Source: Motiliproteus sp036960175 (GTDB lineage: Bacteria; Pseudomonadota; Gammaproteobacteria; Pseudomonadales; Balneatricaceae). Taken from it: a stretch of DNA of 64,000 nucleotides. Positions 54,628 to 63,573 of the stretch are shown here, in pieces. Under the pieces are notes generated by a model. It saw only the letters and a list, made by a program, of their open reading frames with translations, did no database searches and was not told the origin of the DNA. Within the stretch, counting starts at the first letter, position 1. Each line of letters opens with the position of its first letter. The position numbers and the translations under genes were made by a program. Location of the stretch: contig JBALWH010000007.1 in NCBI GenBank assembly GCA_036960175.1, positions 58,636 to 122,635 on the forward strand. The letters run 5' to 3'.

Positions 54628-55092
54628 TTAGTGCATGCGGAACTCACCGGCAATAAACAGCAACAAAAAATCGCTGAGGATTTGCACGATACACAATAGC
54701 GGCCCTAGAGCCGCAGCCCAGCGACGGCTCTTAACGGTCATGCACAGTAAGCCGCTGATCACCGAGTAGCAGATGGCGCTACCAAAGATGCCATAGCTGC
54801 CGATTGTTTCCGCCCAGGTGGAGGCCAACATAATGGCTAATATTCCTGCGCACAGCAACGCATGATTGAGACTCTTAGCGTAGGCGATGCGTCCCCGTAA
54901 CAGGTAAATTAGCGCTGCAATCGCTAGCCACCCCGCAACGATGGCATAGCGGCTGATGGCCCAGACGTCAGGCATCCCGGCATTCCCAAGCCCCAAGCTG
55001 TGGGTGTCGGTGAAATAGGCGAAAAGGGCAAACAGCGCCATGGTAGCGGCAAACAGAGTAAGAACCTGGCGGCGATCGAGCTGTTCGTTCAT
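54628..55092 (-). CDS. Membrane protein of unknown function
   Basis: A 154-residue protein with about four hydrophobic helices (about residues 10-28, 45-65, 75-95 and 125-148). No family is recognised. It precedes the small membrane protein gene at 54310-54597 by 30 bases on the same strand, a likely operon. Confidence 0.65.
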   Translation of the reverse strand: MNEQLDRRQVLTLFAATMALFALFAYFTDTHSLGLGNAGMPDVWAISRYAIVAGWLAIAALIYLLRGRIAYAKSLNHALLCAGILAIMLASTWAETIGSYGIFGSAICYSVISGLLCMTVKSRRWAAALGPLLCIVQILSDFLLLFIAGEFRMH

Positions 55093-55217
55093 GGCTGTTG
55101 TTCCTTACCGAGAGGCATCCATCGCCGGCGTATGTTATCGCGCACTATTCGTTAACATAGAGGCTTTGTTCGTTAACATAGTGGCGCTGTCGTTTTGACG
55201 GGGTTATCCGACGTTCA

Positions 55218-56285
55218 TCAGGATAGCAATGCCACCGATTTGATCTGGGCATAGACCTGCTTGCCGGGTTTTAGATCTAACAAAGTTGCCGATTTACGGG
55301 TGACCCGCGAAAGAATAGGTATGCCTCCTGCGCTTAGCCGGACGGTGATACGGGCATTGCTTTCAGGCAGTAACTCTTCGATCCTGGCCGGAAAAACGTT
55401 GAGAATGCTGGTGCCGGTCTGTTGCTCCAGGGTGAGGCTAACATCCCGGGCGGTGACGCGCATACGTACTGTTTGCCCAACTTGCAGTTGCTCGTGGGTG
55501 ACGCTAAAACGTCCGCCGGGGAAATCCAGATAGGTGAGGTGATAATCCTCATCATGGCCAGCCACTACCGCTTCAATCAGTGCTCCCGCTTTATCGTAAT
55601 GGGCCAGGGGCAGGTCGAGCCGGGTCAGTATGTCTGCTACAGGTCCCGTTGCTTGTATTTGTCCGCCATCCATTAACACCAGTTGGTCGGCCAGACGGGT
55701 TACTTCGTCGGGCGAATGGCTGACATAGAGGATTGGAATATCCAGTTGCCGCTGTAACGATTCCAGATAGGGCATGATCTCTCGTTTTCGGTTGTAGTCC
55801 AGCGCCGACAGTGGCTCATCCATCAGCAAAATTCGGGGACTGACCGCAATGGCACGGGCGATGGCTACCCGCTGGCGTTCTCCGCCAGAAAGTTTTTCTG
55901 ACCGGCGTTTTAGTAAAGGCCCGATATCCAGGAGTTCGATGGCTTTTTCAAGGGATACTTTCTGCTCTGCCGCCGGTACTCGCTTTAGCCCATATTCCAG
56001 ATTTCCACGGACACTCAGGTGGTCAAACAGGCTGGCTTCCTGAAATACATAACCCAACGGGCGTTGGTGGGTCGGCACAAACAGGTCCTTATTTTGCCAG
56101 AGCTGGTCGCCGACCTTCAGGTAGCCGTCGTTACTTTTTTCCAGTCCGGCGATAGCCCTGAGTAACGTGGTCTTGCCACAACCGGATGGGCCAAACAGAG
56201 CAGTGATACCGCGATTGGGAATCTGTAACTCGGCATCCAGAGTGAAGTCCCCTCGCTGCAGTCGAAAACGTGCATCAATGGTCAC
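55218..56285 (-). CDS. modC: Molybdate ABC transporter ATP-binding protein
   Basis: A 355-residue ATPase. Walker A is GPSGCGKT (about 33-40), signature LSGGERQR, Walker B ILLMDEPLSALD; the C-terminal TOBE/molbindin domain (about 290-355) binds oxyanion. It powers molybdate import with ModB and ModA. Its start overlaps the end of modB by 4 bases (ATGA). Length and order match ModC. Confidence 0.96.
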   Translation of the reverse strand: MTIDARFRLQRGDFTLDAELQIPNRGITALFGPSGCGKTTLLRAIAGLEKSNDGYLKVGDQLWQNKDLFVPTHQRPLGYVFQEASLFDHLSVRGNLEYGLKRVPAAEQKVSLEKAIELLDIGPLLKRRSEKLSGGERQRVAIARAIAVSPRILLMDEPLSALDYNRKREIMPYLESLQRQLDIPILYVSHSPDEVTRLADQLVLMDGGQIQATGPVADILTRLDLPLAHYDKAGALIEAVVAGHDEDYHLTYLDFPGGRFSVTHEQLQVGQTVRMRVTARDVSLTLEQQTGTSILNVFPARIEELLPESNARITVRLSAGGIPILSRVTRKSATLLDLKPGKQVYAQIKSVALLS

Positions 56286-56965
56286 GGCTGAATCCCCGTA
56301 TAGCGGCGGTTTAGTCCATAGACCGTCAATAGCATTACAAATGACAGTAATAACAGGCCACCGGATAGCCAGTGTGCCTGGCCATATTCCAGGGCTTCAA
56401 CGTGGTCATAGATAGCGATGGAGAGTACCTGAGTCTCACCGGGAATATTGCCACCGATCATCAGTACCACGCCGAATTCGCCGACGGTATGGGCAAAACC
56501 CAGTACTGCCGCCGTCAGAAATCCAGATCGTGCCAAGGGCACCGCAACGGTGAAGAAACGATCCAGCGGTGACGCACCCAAGGTTGCGGCCACTTCCATG
56601 GGTCGGCGGCCAACAGCGGTAAAGGCGTGTTGCAGGGGTTGCACTACAAAGGGCATCGAATAGAACACCGAGCCGATGACTAGGCCAGTGAAGGTAAAAG
56701 CCAGTGGCCGGCCGCCAAGCCACTCCATTAACCCTCCCATAGCGCCGTTGGGCCCCAGAGCGATTAACAGATAGAACCCCAATACCGTGGGTGGCAACAC
56801 CAGCGGCAATGCGATTAGACCTTCGAGCAAAAACTTCAGGCGCCAGCGACTGCGGGCTAGCCACCAGGCCAGCGGGGTACCTATCAGCAGTAGAATTAGA
56901 GTGCTGAGGCCGGCCAGCTTCAGGGTGAGCAGTAACGCGGTGATATCCGCATCGCTAAAATTCAT
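56282..56965 (-). CDS. modB: Molybdate ABC transporter permease
   Basis: A 227-residue permease with about five transmembrane helices and the EAA-type loop near VAATLGASPLDRFF. PLVLPPTVLGFYLL and AHTVGEFGVVLMIGGNIPGET are typical of ModB. Its ends overlap modA and modC by 4 bases each, so the three are translationally coupled. Confidence 0.96.
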   Translation of the reverse strand: MNFSDADITALLLTLKLAGLSTLILLLIGTPLAWWLARSRWRLKFLLEGLIALPLVLPPTVLGFYLLIALGPNGAMGGLMEWLGGRPLAFTFTGLVIGSVFYSMPFVVQPLQHAFTAVGRRPMEVAATLGASPLDRFFTVAVPLARSGFLTAAVLGFAHTVGEFGVVLMIGGNIPGETQVLSIAIYDHVEALEYGQAHWLSGGLLLLSFVMLLTVYGLNRRYTGIQP

Positions 56966-57717
56966 GGTGTCGTATATCCATGGGCGTTGATAATTGCCGT
57001 TGCGGTAGGGCTCCGGATAAAGTCGATAAACTGTTTCACGGAGGGCTTATCTGTGAGTACAACGGCTTGTTGTTTAATCGGAGTGTAGAGTGATTGAGGT
57101 ACTTCCCACATCGAGCCTTCCAGGGAGTGTCCGGGGCGCTTTACCTGTGAGTAGGCGACAAAGCCCAGTTCGGCATTGCCACTTTTCACAAACTGGTAGG
57201 TCTGGGCGATGTTTTCACCACGGACCATCTTTCTTATCAGTGGTTGCCATAGTTGTCTGGCCTGCAGAAACTGCTGAGCCGCTTTGCCATAGGGTGCCAA
57301 TTTAGGGTTGGCGATAGCCAGGTGCCTAAACTCCCCGGTATTCAGTATTTGGGCATCGACAATATTCGCATGCTGTTTTGGACTCCAGAGTACGACTTTA
57401 CCTTGCGCATAGGTAAAACGACTACCGTCCAGGGCGATCTTCTGTTGTTCCAGCAGCGCAGGACGTTTGCTGTCGGCGGCAAAAAAAGCATCGAAGGGGG
57501 CTCCATTAATGATCTGTGCGTAGTGCTTACCGGTGGACCCCAAAATCAGCGTTACCCGGTGTTCGGACTGTTGCTCAAAATCTTTAACCACGGCCTTGAT
57601 GGCGTCGGAGAAATTACTGGCGGCGGCCACGAGGATCTGGTCTCCCCGGGCTTCGATGGAGATCAACAGCAGTAAGCTAACAAGTGTTTTTATCAGTAGT
57701 CGAATACTCTTTGGCAT
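56962..57717 (-). CDS. modA: Molybdate-binding periplasmic protein
   Basis: A 251-residue protein from the ATG at 57717 (the frame is open upstream, but this start gives a proper signal peptide of about 24 residues). The mature N-terminus ILVAAASNFSDAIK and the GSTGKHYAQIINGAPFDAFFAADSKRP segment are the ModA oxyanion-binding region. It delivers molybdate or tungstate to ModBC. It begins 50 bases after modE and overlaps modB by 4 bases. Confidence 0.94.
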   Translation of the reverse strand: MPKSIRLLIKTLVSLLLLISIEARGDQILVAAASNFSDAIKAVVKDFEQQSEHRVTLILGSTGKHYAQIINGAPFDAFFAADSKRPALLEQQKIALDGSRFTYAQGKVVLWSPKQHANIVDAQILNTGEFRHLAIANPKLAPYGKAAQQFLQARQLWQPLIRKMVRGENIAQTYQFVKSGNAELGFVAYSQVKRPGHSLEGSMWEVPQSLYTPIKQQAVVLTDKPSVKQFIDFIRSPTATAIINAHGYTTP

Positions 57718-57767
57718 CGCTGTGATGTTTGTTTGAGTGATCTGTATTCGGGGTCTGAGGCCAATGA

Positions 57768-58139
57768 TCATTGTTGGTATGCTTCCGAAGCTTGGATCTC
57801 TAATTTCTCGGTGCGCAGAGCCAAGAATTCTTTGTAATCCTTGTAAGCCGCCCAAAAACATTCGATAGCTAAATTACCGGATTCGGTGACTAACGCACCC
57901 CCTCCGCCTTTGCCTCCGGTCTTTTTCTCAACCACTGGCTGCTGGCTTTGGCGATTCATCGAATCCACTAGTTTCCAGGCGTGGCGATAGGACATTTCCA
58001 TGGAGCGAGCTGCAGCGCTGATGGATCCATGCTCGCGAATACGCTCCAGCAATATCACCCGACCATATCCGAGAAAGGTGCCTTCTGGCCCCTCTATCCA
58101 TAGTCGTCCCCGTAACTGGTAACTGTTATTCATCGGCAA
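57768..58139 (-). CDS. modE: Short ModE-type molybdate-responsive regulator (DNA-binding domain only)
   Basis: A 123-residue protein with the ModE winged helix: GRVILLERIREHGSISAAARSMEMSYRHAWKLVDSMN, followed by KTGGKGGGGALVTESG. The C-terminal molbindin domains that bind molybdate in E. coli ModE are absent. It lies first in modEABC, and a strong ModE-type box sits 29 bases upstream of its start, so it probably represses its own operon. How it senses molybdate without molbindin domains is open. Confidence 0.9.
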   Translation of the reverse strand: MPMNNSYQLRGRLWIEGPEGTFLGYGRVILLERIREHGSISAAARSMEMSYRHAWKLVDSMNRQSQQPVVEKKTGGKGGGGALVTESGNLAIECFWAAYKDYKEFLALRTEKLEIQASEAYQQ

Positions 58140-58555
58140 TACTTAGCCTGGTTATAGTATTCGATAGCGTAATGTATAGAAGAATATAACGATAGCGCTC
58201 AAATGCAACTGATTAAAATCAAGCGGCCTATTGGGGTTGGGTGGTTTGCTGAACTTATTTTTGCAGAGAATAGTCGTAACCGCTTCTCACAACGGAGCTG
58301 ATGAGGGTCAATAATCAGCAGTCCGTTACGCAAATACGCGTGTTTTTGTGCGGTATGCCATTTGCTTGGCTATTCTTTACTAATTGTCTTACATATTAAG
58401 TGCTAAATGATGTTTTTTGATGAATTGTCATTAATAATTAGTAGGCGACGCGTAGAAAAATGGAAGATTTACCGTGCTTAGCATGGCTTCTTTTTGAATT
58501 AATTTAAACCAGGTCCTAGACGGTTAGCTACACATGGGCACACAGTAGGTAGTAG
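58140..58555. other. Divergent intergenic region holding the ModE box
   Basis: A 416-base gap between divergent modE and the HD-GYP gene. The ModE box takes up 58168-58191. The rest is AT-rich, with promoter-like sequence near 58370-58440, probably for the HD-GYP gene. No credible ORF was found. Confidence 0.5.
58168..58191 (-). promoter_or_regulatory. ModE box upstream of modEABC
   Basis: On the minus strand the site reads CGTTATATT, six bases, TACATTACG. The E. coli modA operator, as I recall it, has the same half-sites and spacing, with TACATAACG as the right arm, so only one base of the arms differs. GATAGCG flanks it on both sides on the plus strand. It lies 29 bases before the modE start. 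Confidence 0.8.
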
Positions 58556-59749
58556 ATGGTGCTAGATAAAGTAGATGCTAGCTTCCGGCGCTTAAGGAAG
58601 TCTGATATAGAAATCGGTGAACCCATATCATTCACTGTCCATGATGCGGGCGGTACCTTGGTATTGGAAAAGGGCTACGTTGTTCCGAGTGAGGCCCTAT
58701 GTATTCGCCTGGTAAACAAAAAGGTCTACGTCCGTGCGGGTACCAACCAGCGCAGTACTTCCTCTGAAAAAACGAACCTGGATTATCATCTAGCGTCTGA
58801 AAAGCAATTATGTACCCCGTTTGAGTGGTTGGGAGGGCAGTATCAGCTGCTGGAAACTATTTATCAGGAGATCTCAGATAATCCTGATCATCGAACCGCA
58901 GGTAAAATTAAATTATTAGCCGAGCGTATTTACCGCATAGGCGATAAATATCACGATGGTTTGTTAGCCGCGATTCATCTATGGCAAGGCGAATCCTACT
59001 CTCATATTAAAGCCTTTCATGTTGCTACCTTGTGTGATGCCTTGGGAAAACGTGCCGGGATTGGTCGCGATGAGCGCATTTCATTGATCTGCGCGGGTCT
59101 GACTCATGATGCAGCCATGTGGCAGTTACAGGATGAAATCCAGACACGAGAAGAACCGCTAACTGAAGAGCAATGGCAGAAAATCAAGTCCCACCCTTCT
59201 GACGGTATCAAGATACTGCAGAAAATGGGTGCTGCAGACCGTACTTGGGTGCAGGCGGTCTGGTGTCATCACGAACGCCTCAATGGCAGTGGTTATAGTC
59301 GCGGTTTAAAAGAAAAGGATATAGGTCAGCCTGCTCGTATTTTGGCCATTGCCGATACTTTTGCGGCAATGGTCCGGCCCAGAGGAGACCGGGCGCAGCG
59401 GATGCCGAAAGATGCGTTACGGGATATCTTTCTTTCTCGAGGAGAAGAAATTGATGGCACCCTGGCACAGTTTTTTATTAAGGAGCTGGGGATGTTTCCT
59501 CCAGGTAGTGCCTGCCAGCTGGCAACCGGCGAAGTCGGTATTGCGACAGGTCCTGGTGCCAATGCTGCCAGCCCCGATGTTGAGGTTATTATCAATGCGG
59601 CAGGTCATCCGATGAAAAGGGCGGAATATCGGGATACCTGTAGTAAGGGCTATGGTGTGGTTGCATTAGTACCGACACCGGAGCACCCCGATCTTCAAGC
59701 GTTGTTAAAGAAAATGTGGCCAAAAGTACCTAAGAACGTAGGTATTTAA
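58556..59749 (+). CDS. HD-GYP domain phosphodiesterase
   Basis: A 397-residue protein. An N-terminal region of about 130 residues is followed by HD-GYP: HD at 184-185 (LTHDAAMW), SHPSDGIKILQKM, HHERLNGSGYSRG (HHE at 238-240, GYS in place of GYP) and a late Asp in IADTFAAM. HD-GYP proteins degrade c-di-GMP. Metal residues are largely kept; GYS is a mild change. The bacteriohemerythrin follows 40 bases later, and such pairs are common where c-di-GMP and oxygen or iron sensing meet. Confidence 0.88.
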   Translation: MVLDKVDASFRRLRKSDIEIGEPISFTVHDAGGTLVLEKGYVVPSEALCIRLVNKKVYVRAGTNQRSTSSEKTNLDYHLASEKQLCTPFEWLGGQYQLLETIYQEISDNPDHRTAGKIKLLAERIYRIGDKYHDGLLAAIHLWQGESYSHIKAFHVATLCDALGKRAGIGRDERISLICAGLTHDAAMWQLQDEIQTREEPLTEEQWQKIKSHPSDGIKILQKMGAADRTWVQAVWCHHERLNGSGYSRGLKEKDIGQPARILAIADTFAAMVRPRGDRAQRMPKDALRDIFLSRGEEIDGTLAQFFIKELGMFPPGSACQLATGEVGIATGPGANAASPDVEVIINAAGHPMKRAEYRDTCSKGYGVVALVPTPEHPDLQALLKKMWPKVPKNVGI

Positions 59750-59789
59750 GTCTAGGAGTAGTTACAACTCAGCTTGGGAATCGGTCTCG

Positions 59790-60197
59790 ATGAATAAGTT
59801 CGTATTCGATGACAGTTTGCGTTTGGATATCGCCATGCTCGATGAGCAGCATGGCCGTTTTATAGGTTACACCAATGATTCCCGGGATGTCTTGGAGCGG
59901 TGAGACAGTAGCGATGAATTCCTTCATATCCTGAATAAATTGTTGGACCACGCCGTTGAACATTTCACCTGCGAAGAGATGTTAATGGTGGAACACGACT
60001 ATCCGTGTTATCAGGACCACAAGCAGCAACATACTGAAACTGCCACGGAGTTATTTGATTTCGATTTGCGTCTATTGGCTAATGATGCCAAAGAAATGGA
60101 AGCGTTTCTCGCGTTTCTAACCGACTGGTTAGACAACCACATCAAGGTGGTCGATGTTGAGTTAGCTGATTTTCTAAAATTGAAGGGTGTGAGTTGA
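59790..60197 (+). pseudogene. Bacteriohemerythrin interrupted by an in-frame TGA
   Basis: One frame of 136 codons contains a single TGA at 59901-59903 (codon 38). The part before it reads FDDSLRLDIAMLDEQHGRFIGYTND, a normal hemerythrin start with the first His ligand. The part after it, LDHAVEHFTCEEMLMVEHDYP, then HKQQH and a final NHIKVVD, keeps the remaining His, Glu and Asp iron ligands. The TGA follows CGG; a C-to-T change of CGA would explain it. The product would be an oxygen-binding di-iron protein. Sequencing error, recent loss and readthrough are all possible. Confidence 0.85.
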
Positions 60198-60277
60198 ACT
60201 TGATTTAAGTTTTAGATAAGCGTTTAGCAATCCTTGCCAACGCCATCTAAAGCTATCCTTTTTATTGTCGAATCCCG

Positions 60278-61909
60278 TTAGATCTTAAACTGTCCTACGA
60301 CTTGACGTAGTTGCTCAGCGTGCCCAGCCAATTCATGGCTGGAACCGTCAATCTGTTGGGTCGCTACGCTGGTTTGGTGCGCAAGCTCGCGCATATTATC
60401 CAGGTTCTTGTTGATATCATCGGCCACCGTAGATTCTTCCTGGGCGGCAGATGCCACTTCTACACACATGGATTTGATGCTAGAGATGGAGTCGTTGATG
60501 GTTTGCAGTGATTCCATCGTTTTTGCGGCATTGTCTGCCGTGCTCTGGGTCTCCCCTCGACTTTCGTTCATCACCACTGCGGCCTGGTTAGATCCGGCCT
60601 GCAGCTGTTCTATCATCTGCTGGATCTCCTGAGTCGACTCCTGCGTACGTTGTGCCAGGGAGCGAACTTCGTCTGCCACCACCGCAAAGCCGCGGCCTTG
60701 CTCGCCGGCCCGGGCAGCTTCAATCGCCGCGTTCAAGGCCAGTAAGTTGGTCTGATCGGCAATGCCACGAATAACGTCCAGAATAGAACCGATATTTTCG
60801 CTATCGCTCTCTAGTTGGTGGGTAACGGTGACCGCATTCTCAAGTCTGTCGGCAACCCCATTAATAGAGGCGACGGTAGTGTTCAGGGTTTCTTGGCTGC
60901 GATCGGCCTCTTTATCTGCCTGCTCTGCGGCTTCAGAAACCAACCCTGCGTTGCTGGCAACTTCCTGAATTGAGGCTGCGAGATGGGAAACTGCCTGAGA
61001 GACTAGATCAGTTTCATCACTCTGCTTAACAATGTTTTGCGAACTGTTTTGGGTGACAGTTGCCAGTTGTTCGGCAGAGTCAGCTAGTTTTTCACTGGCA
61101 TCAGCAACCTCTACAACAACCCCATGAATCTTATCGACGAAGCGGTTAAAGCTGCCTCTTAAACGGGAGATTTCATCCTTGGCGTTAATATCCAAACGCA
61201 CCGTAAGGTCGCCGTCTCCGGCACTGATGTTTTCCAGCGCCTCTACGGTTTCTTCCAATGGCACCGTGATACTGCGAGCGATCAGTGAACAAACGGCCAG
61301 AATAACCAGAATGATAGCAGCAGAAATCCCACCCAAATATTTAGCGTTGTCGATAAATGCATGCTCGACATCGTCGATATAGATGCCGCTACCGACAATC
61401 CAACCCCAGGGTTTGAAGCCCTTAACATAGGACAGTTTTGCAACAGGGTCTTCTAAACCGGGCTTGGGCCAGTAGTAATCCACAAAACCGGCACCCTCAC
61501 GGCGGACGGTGTTGGCAAACTCAACAAAGAGGTGCTTGCCCTTAGGGTCTTTGACGCCGGATAGATCTTTGCCATCCAAGCTCGGCTTGATCGGGTGCAT
61601 GATCATGGCCGGTTTCATATCGTTGATCCAGAAGTAATCTTTGCCGTCGTAACGCAATCCTTTGACGGCAGCCATCGCTGCTGTTTTGGCGTCATCTTCA
61701 GATAGCTCGCCGTTTTTTGACAGGGCATAGTAATGGCTGATCAGGCTATGAGCGCTTTCTACCAGATGACGGGTCTTGGTCTGTTTTTCTTTGAGTTGGG
61801 TGGCCTTTAGGTTAGTCACCGAAATGGCTGTAACAATGATTAGTCCGACTAAAGATATTGCCAGGATAAACCAGAGGCGAAGGGGGATGTTGAAACGTCT
61901 TAGAAACAT
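60278..61909 (-). CDS. Methyl-accepting chemotaxis protein with single Cache domain
   Basis: A 543-residue receptor. TM1 is near residues 10-30; the sCache_2 domain (about 38-185) has KDYFWINDMKPAMIMHPIKPSLDGKD and YYWPKPGLED; TM2 is near 188-210; HAMP and the signalling tip (GRGFAVVADEVRSLA) follow. The ligand loop MHPIKPSL-GKD is nearly the same as in the receptor at 33886-35526, so their ligands may be related. The gene stands alone. Confidence 0.94.
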   Translation of the reverse strand: MFLRRFNIPLRLWFILAISLVGLIIVTAISVTNLKATQLKEKQTKTRHLVESAHSLISHYYALSKNGELSEDDAKTAAMAAVKGLRYDGKDYFWINDMKPAMIMHPIKPSLDGKDLSGVKDPKGKHLFVEFANTVRREGAGFVDYYWPKPGLEDPVAKLSYVKGFKPWGWIVGSGIYIDDVEHAFIDNAKYLGGISAAIILVILAVCSLIARSITVPLEETVEALENISAGDGDLTVRLDINAKDEISRLRGSFNRFVDKIHGVVVEVADASEKLADSAEQLATVTQNSSQNIVKQSDETDLVSQAVSHLAASIQEVASNAGLVSEAAEQADKEADRSQETLNTTVASINGVADRLENAVTVTHQLESDSENIGSILDVIRGIADQTNLLALNAAIEAARAGEQGRGFAVVADEVRSLAQRTQESTQEIQQMIEQLQAGSNQAAVVMNESRGETQSTADNAAKTMESLQTINDSISSIKSMCVEVASAAQEESTVADDINKNLDNMRELAHQTSVATQQIDGSSHELAGHAEQLRQVVGQFKI

Positions 61910-62394
61910 GAATTAACTCCAGTGATCTTATCCAGTGCGTTGCCAGATCAGGCCCGAAGTATCCACGTTGATATCAGGGTAGATGCAGAAAAACGCCAAT
62001 TTTTATTTATTAGTATTAGCGTTCCTGCTAAATCAAACATCCATCGGGTGTGTGCACCCGTTGTTGACTCTACCTGTGTATAAATACCCCTATTAAATGT
62101 AAGGATCAATATATGAGGGCTAGACGTTGGTCGCAGAAAAATGGGTTTATTGATCTCGCGCAGTGTTTTCTCTGATGTGTGTACGTTTATCGATCATATC
62201 GGAGGTTTTTTTATAGGCTATGTATGAGTTAACTGTTGCGACCAACACGGCTCAATCCTGACTGCGGTTGCGACAGAGCGGACACTCATAGCCCCATAAC
62301 CTGAGCGGCCCCTGTCGGCCCATTGCTGCCTCTGAAGGTCTGCGAACACTGCAACCATCCCAGCTCTCTAGAAGCACGGAAGCAGACGCTAATT
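61910..62394. other. Intergenic region with leader hairpin
   Basis: A 485-base gap between two minus-strand genes, forming the leader and promoter of the chemoreceptor and the end of the 62395-62778 gene. A perfect 6-bp stem, CGGGTG / CACCCG with a 4-base loop, lies at 62045-62060 in otherwise AT-rich DNA. The ORF at 62286-62561 overlaps the next gene in another frame and has no support. Confidence 0.4.
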
Positions 62395-62778
62395 TTACTG
62401 TTCTGAGCGTTTGATAACGGCAGGACCGGCGACATAGCGGTCAGTGTCGCCGATGCTATCTTCGTCAGTACTGGCCTCGGCTCCGATATCCAGCATCTCT
62501 TCGGTGGTCTCGTCGATGCGAGTATAAAGGTCCATAGCCATTTGGCTGCGGCGGCTCGCAAACACGACTTCTTTTGCCTCGGTGGGAATCGTTTCGGTCC
62601 CGTCTCCGCTCAGAGCACGGGCCTCCGGGCTGAGGCTTACTGAAGTCTGGGTGAGCGACATCGCAGGGCGCTCGGAGAGGCGAGGCTCCGGTGTCTGCAC
62701 ATCGGCAACGGTATGTACCGCGGCCGGCACTTGAAAAACCAGATGGTGTGTACTCTGTAGCGGCACGATACTAGACAT
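62395..62778 (-). CDS. Hypothetical protein with SLSPEAR motif
   Basis: A 127-residue polar, acidic protein. AGAGG lies about 8 bases before the ATG. The short motif QTSVSLSPEARALS (about residues 44-57) resembles QTRVSLSAEARSLA in the EF-hand-like protein at 11003-12160, suggesting a shared short domain. No other family is recognised. It stands alone. Confidence 0.6.
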   Translation of the reverse strand: MSSIVPLQSTHHLVFQVPAAVHTVADVQTPEPRLSERPAMSLTQTSVSLSPEARALSGDGTETIPTEAKEVVFASRRSQMAMDLYTRIDETTEEMLDIGAEASTDEDSIGDTDRYVAGPAVIKRSEQ

Positions 62779-62916
62779 GGATAGGACCTCTTATGATTTG
62801 GTATCAGAATAATCAAATCATGTAAGGCGTCCCAATGAAGCTCTCTTATAGCGCCTATAACCCACCGTTATCGCCCCCCAAATTGAAACGCCAGTGTGGC
62901 TTCAAGGGGGGCTGCT

Positions 62917-63129
62917 TTGGACCTGACCACTACAGACTCTGACTTAACCAATAAGCGACACTGCGGCTATTCAGTGGCCTTCGCGTTCATCGACAACGCC
63001 CCAACAGAAGCTCAGCTGCTGATACATGAACTTCAGCCCATCGGCCCGCTTGATGAACGTACCTCACAAATTGAAAAAGTTCATGATGCCGTCATAGGCG
63101 TAAACGCAGAAGCCGTTGCCAAAGGATAG
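62917..63129 (+). CDS. Possible small protein
   Basis: About 70 residues from a TTG at 62917, with AAGGGGGG a few bases before it; GTG at 62896 is an alternative. There is no recognised family or motif. It precedes the membrane protein gene by 35 bases. Support is limited to the ribosome-like site and normal composition. Confidence 0.3.
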   Translation: MDLTTTDSDLTNKRHCGYSVAFAFIDNAPTEAQLLIHELQPIGPLDERTSQIEKVHDAVIGVNAEAVAKG

Positions 63130-63164
63130 CTAACCCCTGCCACAGGATAAGGACAACCTGACTC

Positions 63165-63545
63165 ATGACGAAAACCACCAAAGAACTGATTCGTTATGCC
63201 GTCATCATGGTAGTTATAACGGCGTTACTGATTTGGTTTTCGAATCACCAAATTACTAATCTCATCAGTGCTCTGGGCATTGCAGCACTGTCAATCCCGA
63301 CCATCCGCATAAATGAACAAGGACGGACAATCGAAAGTGTAAAAGCCATGTTAGAAAAAGTGTCTAGTGACAGAAAAAAACTCGAAGACGCCGGGGAAGC
63401 ATCAAACATGCAGAACGACGTCCTACAGGGTTGCCTCAGCGAATTAACCGCTAATAAAGGTTCCTGGACACCGGGTTTCCATATCGCATTATATTCTGGC
63501 TACGTTTTACTCCTCAGCAGCTCTATCTCACGATTATTTATTTGA
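63165..63545 (+). CDS. Small membrane protein of unknown function
   Basis: A 126-residue protein with transmembrane helices near residues 10-30 and 105-124 and a polar helical domain between them (about 45-95). AAGGA lies upstream of the ATG. No family is recognised. It converges with the thioredoxin-like gene. Confidence 0.6.
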   Translation: MTKTTKELIRYAVIMVVITALLIWFSNHQITNLISALGIAALSIPTIRINEQGRTIESVKAMLEKVSSDRKKLEDAGEASNMQNDVLQGCLSELTANKGSWTPGFHIALYSGYVLLLSSSISRLFI

Positions 63546-63573
63546 CCCTGCTGAACGACAGCAAGGTCAGGAA

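Noticed and set aside
58378..58443. TACTAATT and AATTAGTA inverted repeat
   Set aside because: The arms are 50 bases apart in AT-rich DNA, easily due to chance.
62286..62561. 91-codon minus-strand ORF overlapping the SLSPEAR protein gene
   Set aside because: It is a different frame of the same region. The gene at 62395-62778 has a good ribosome site and motif.
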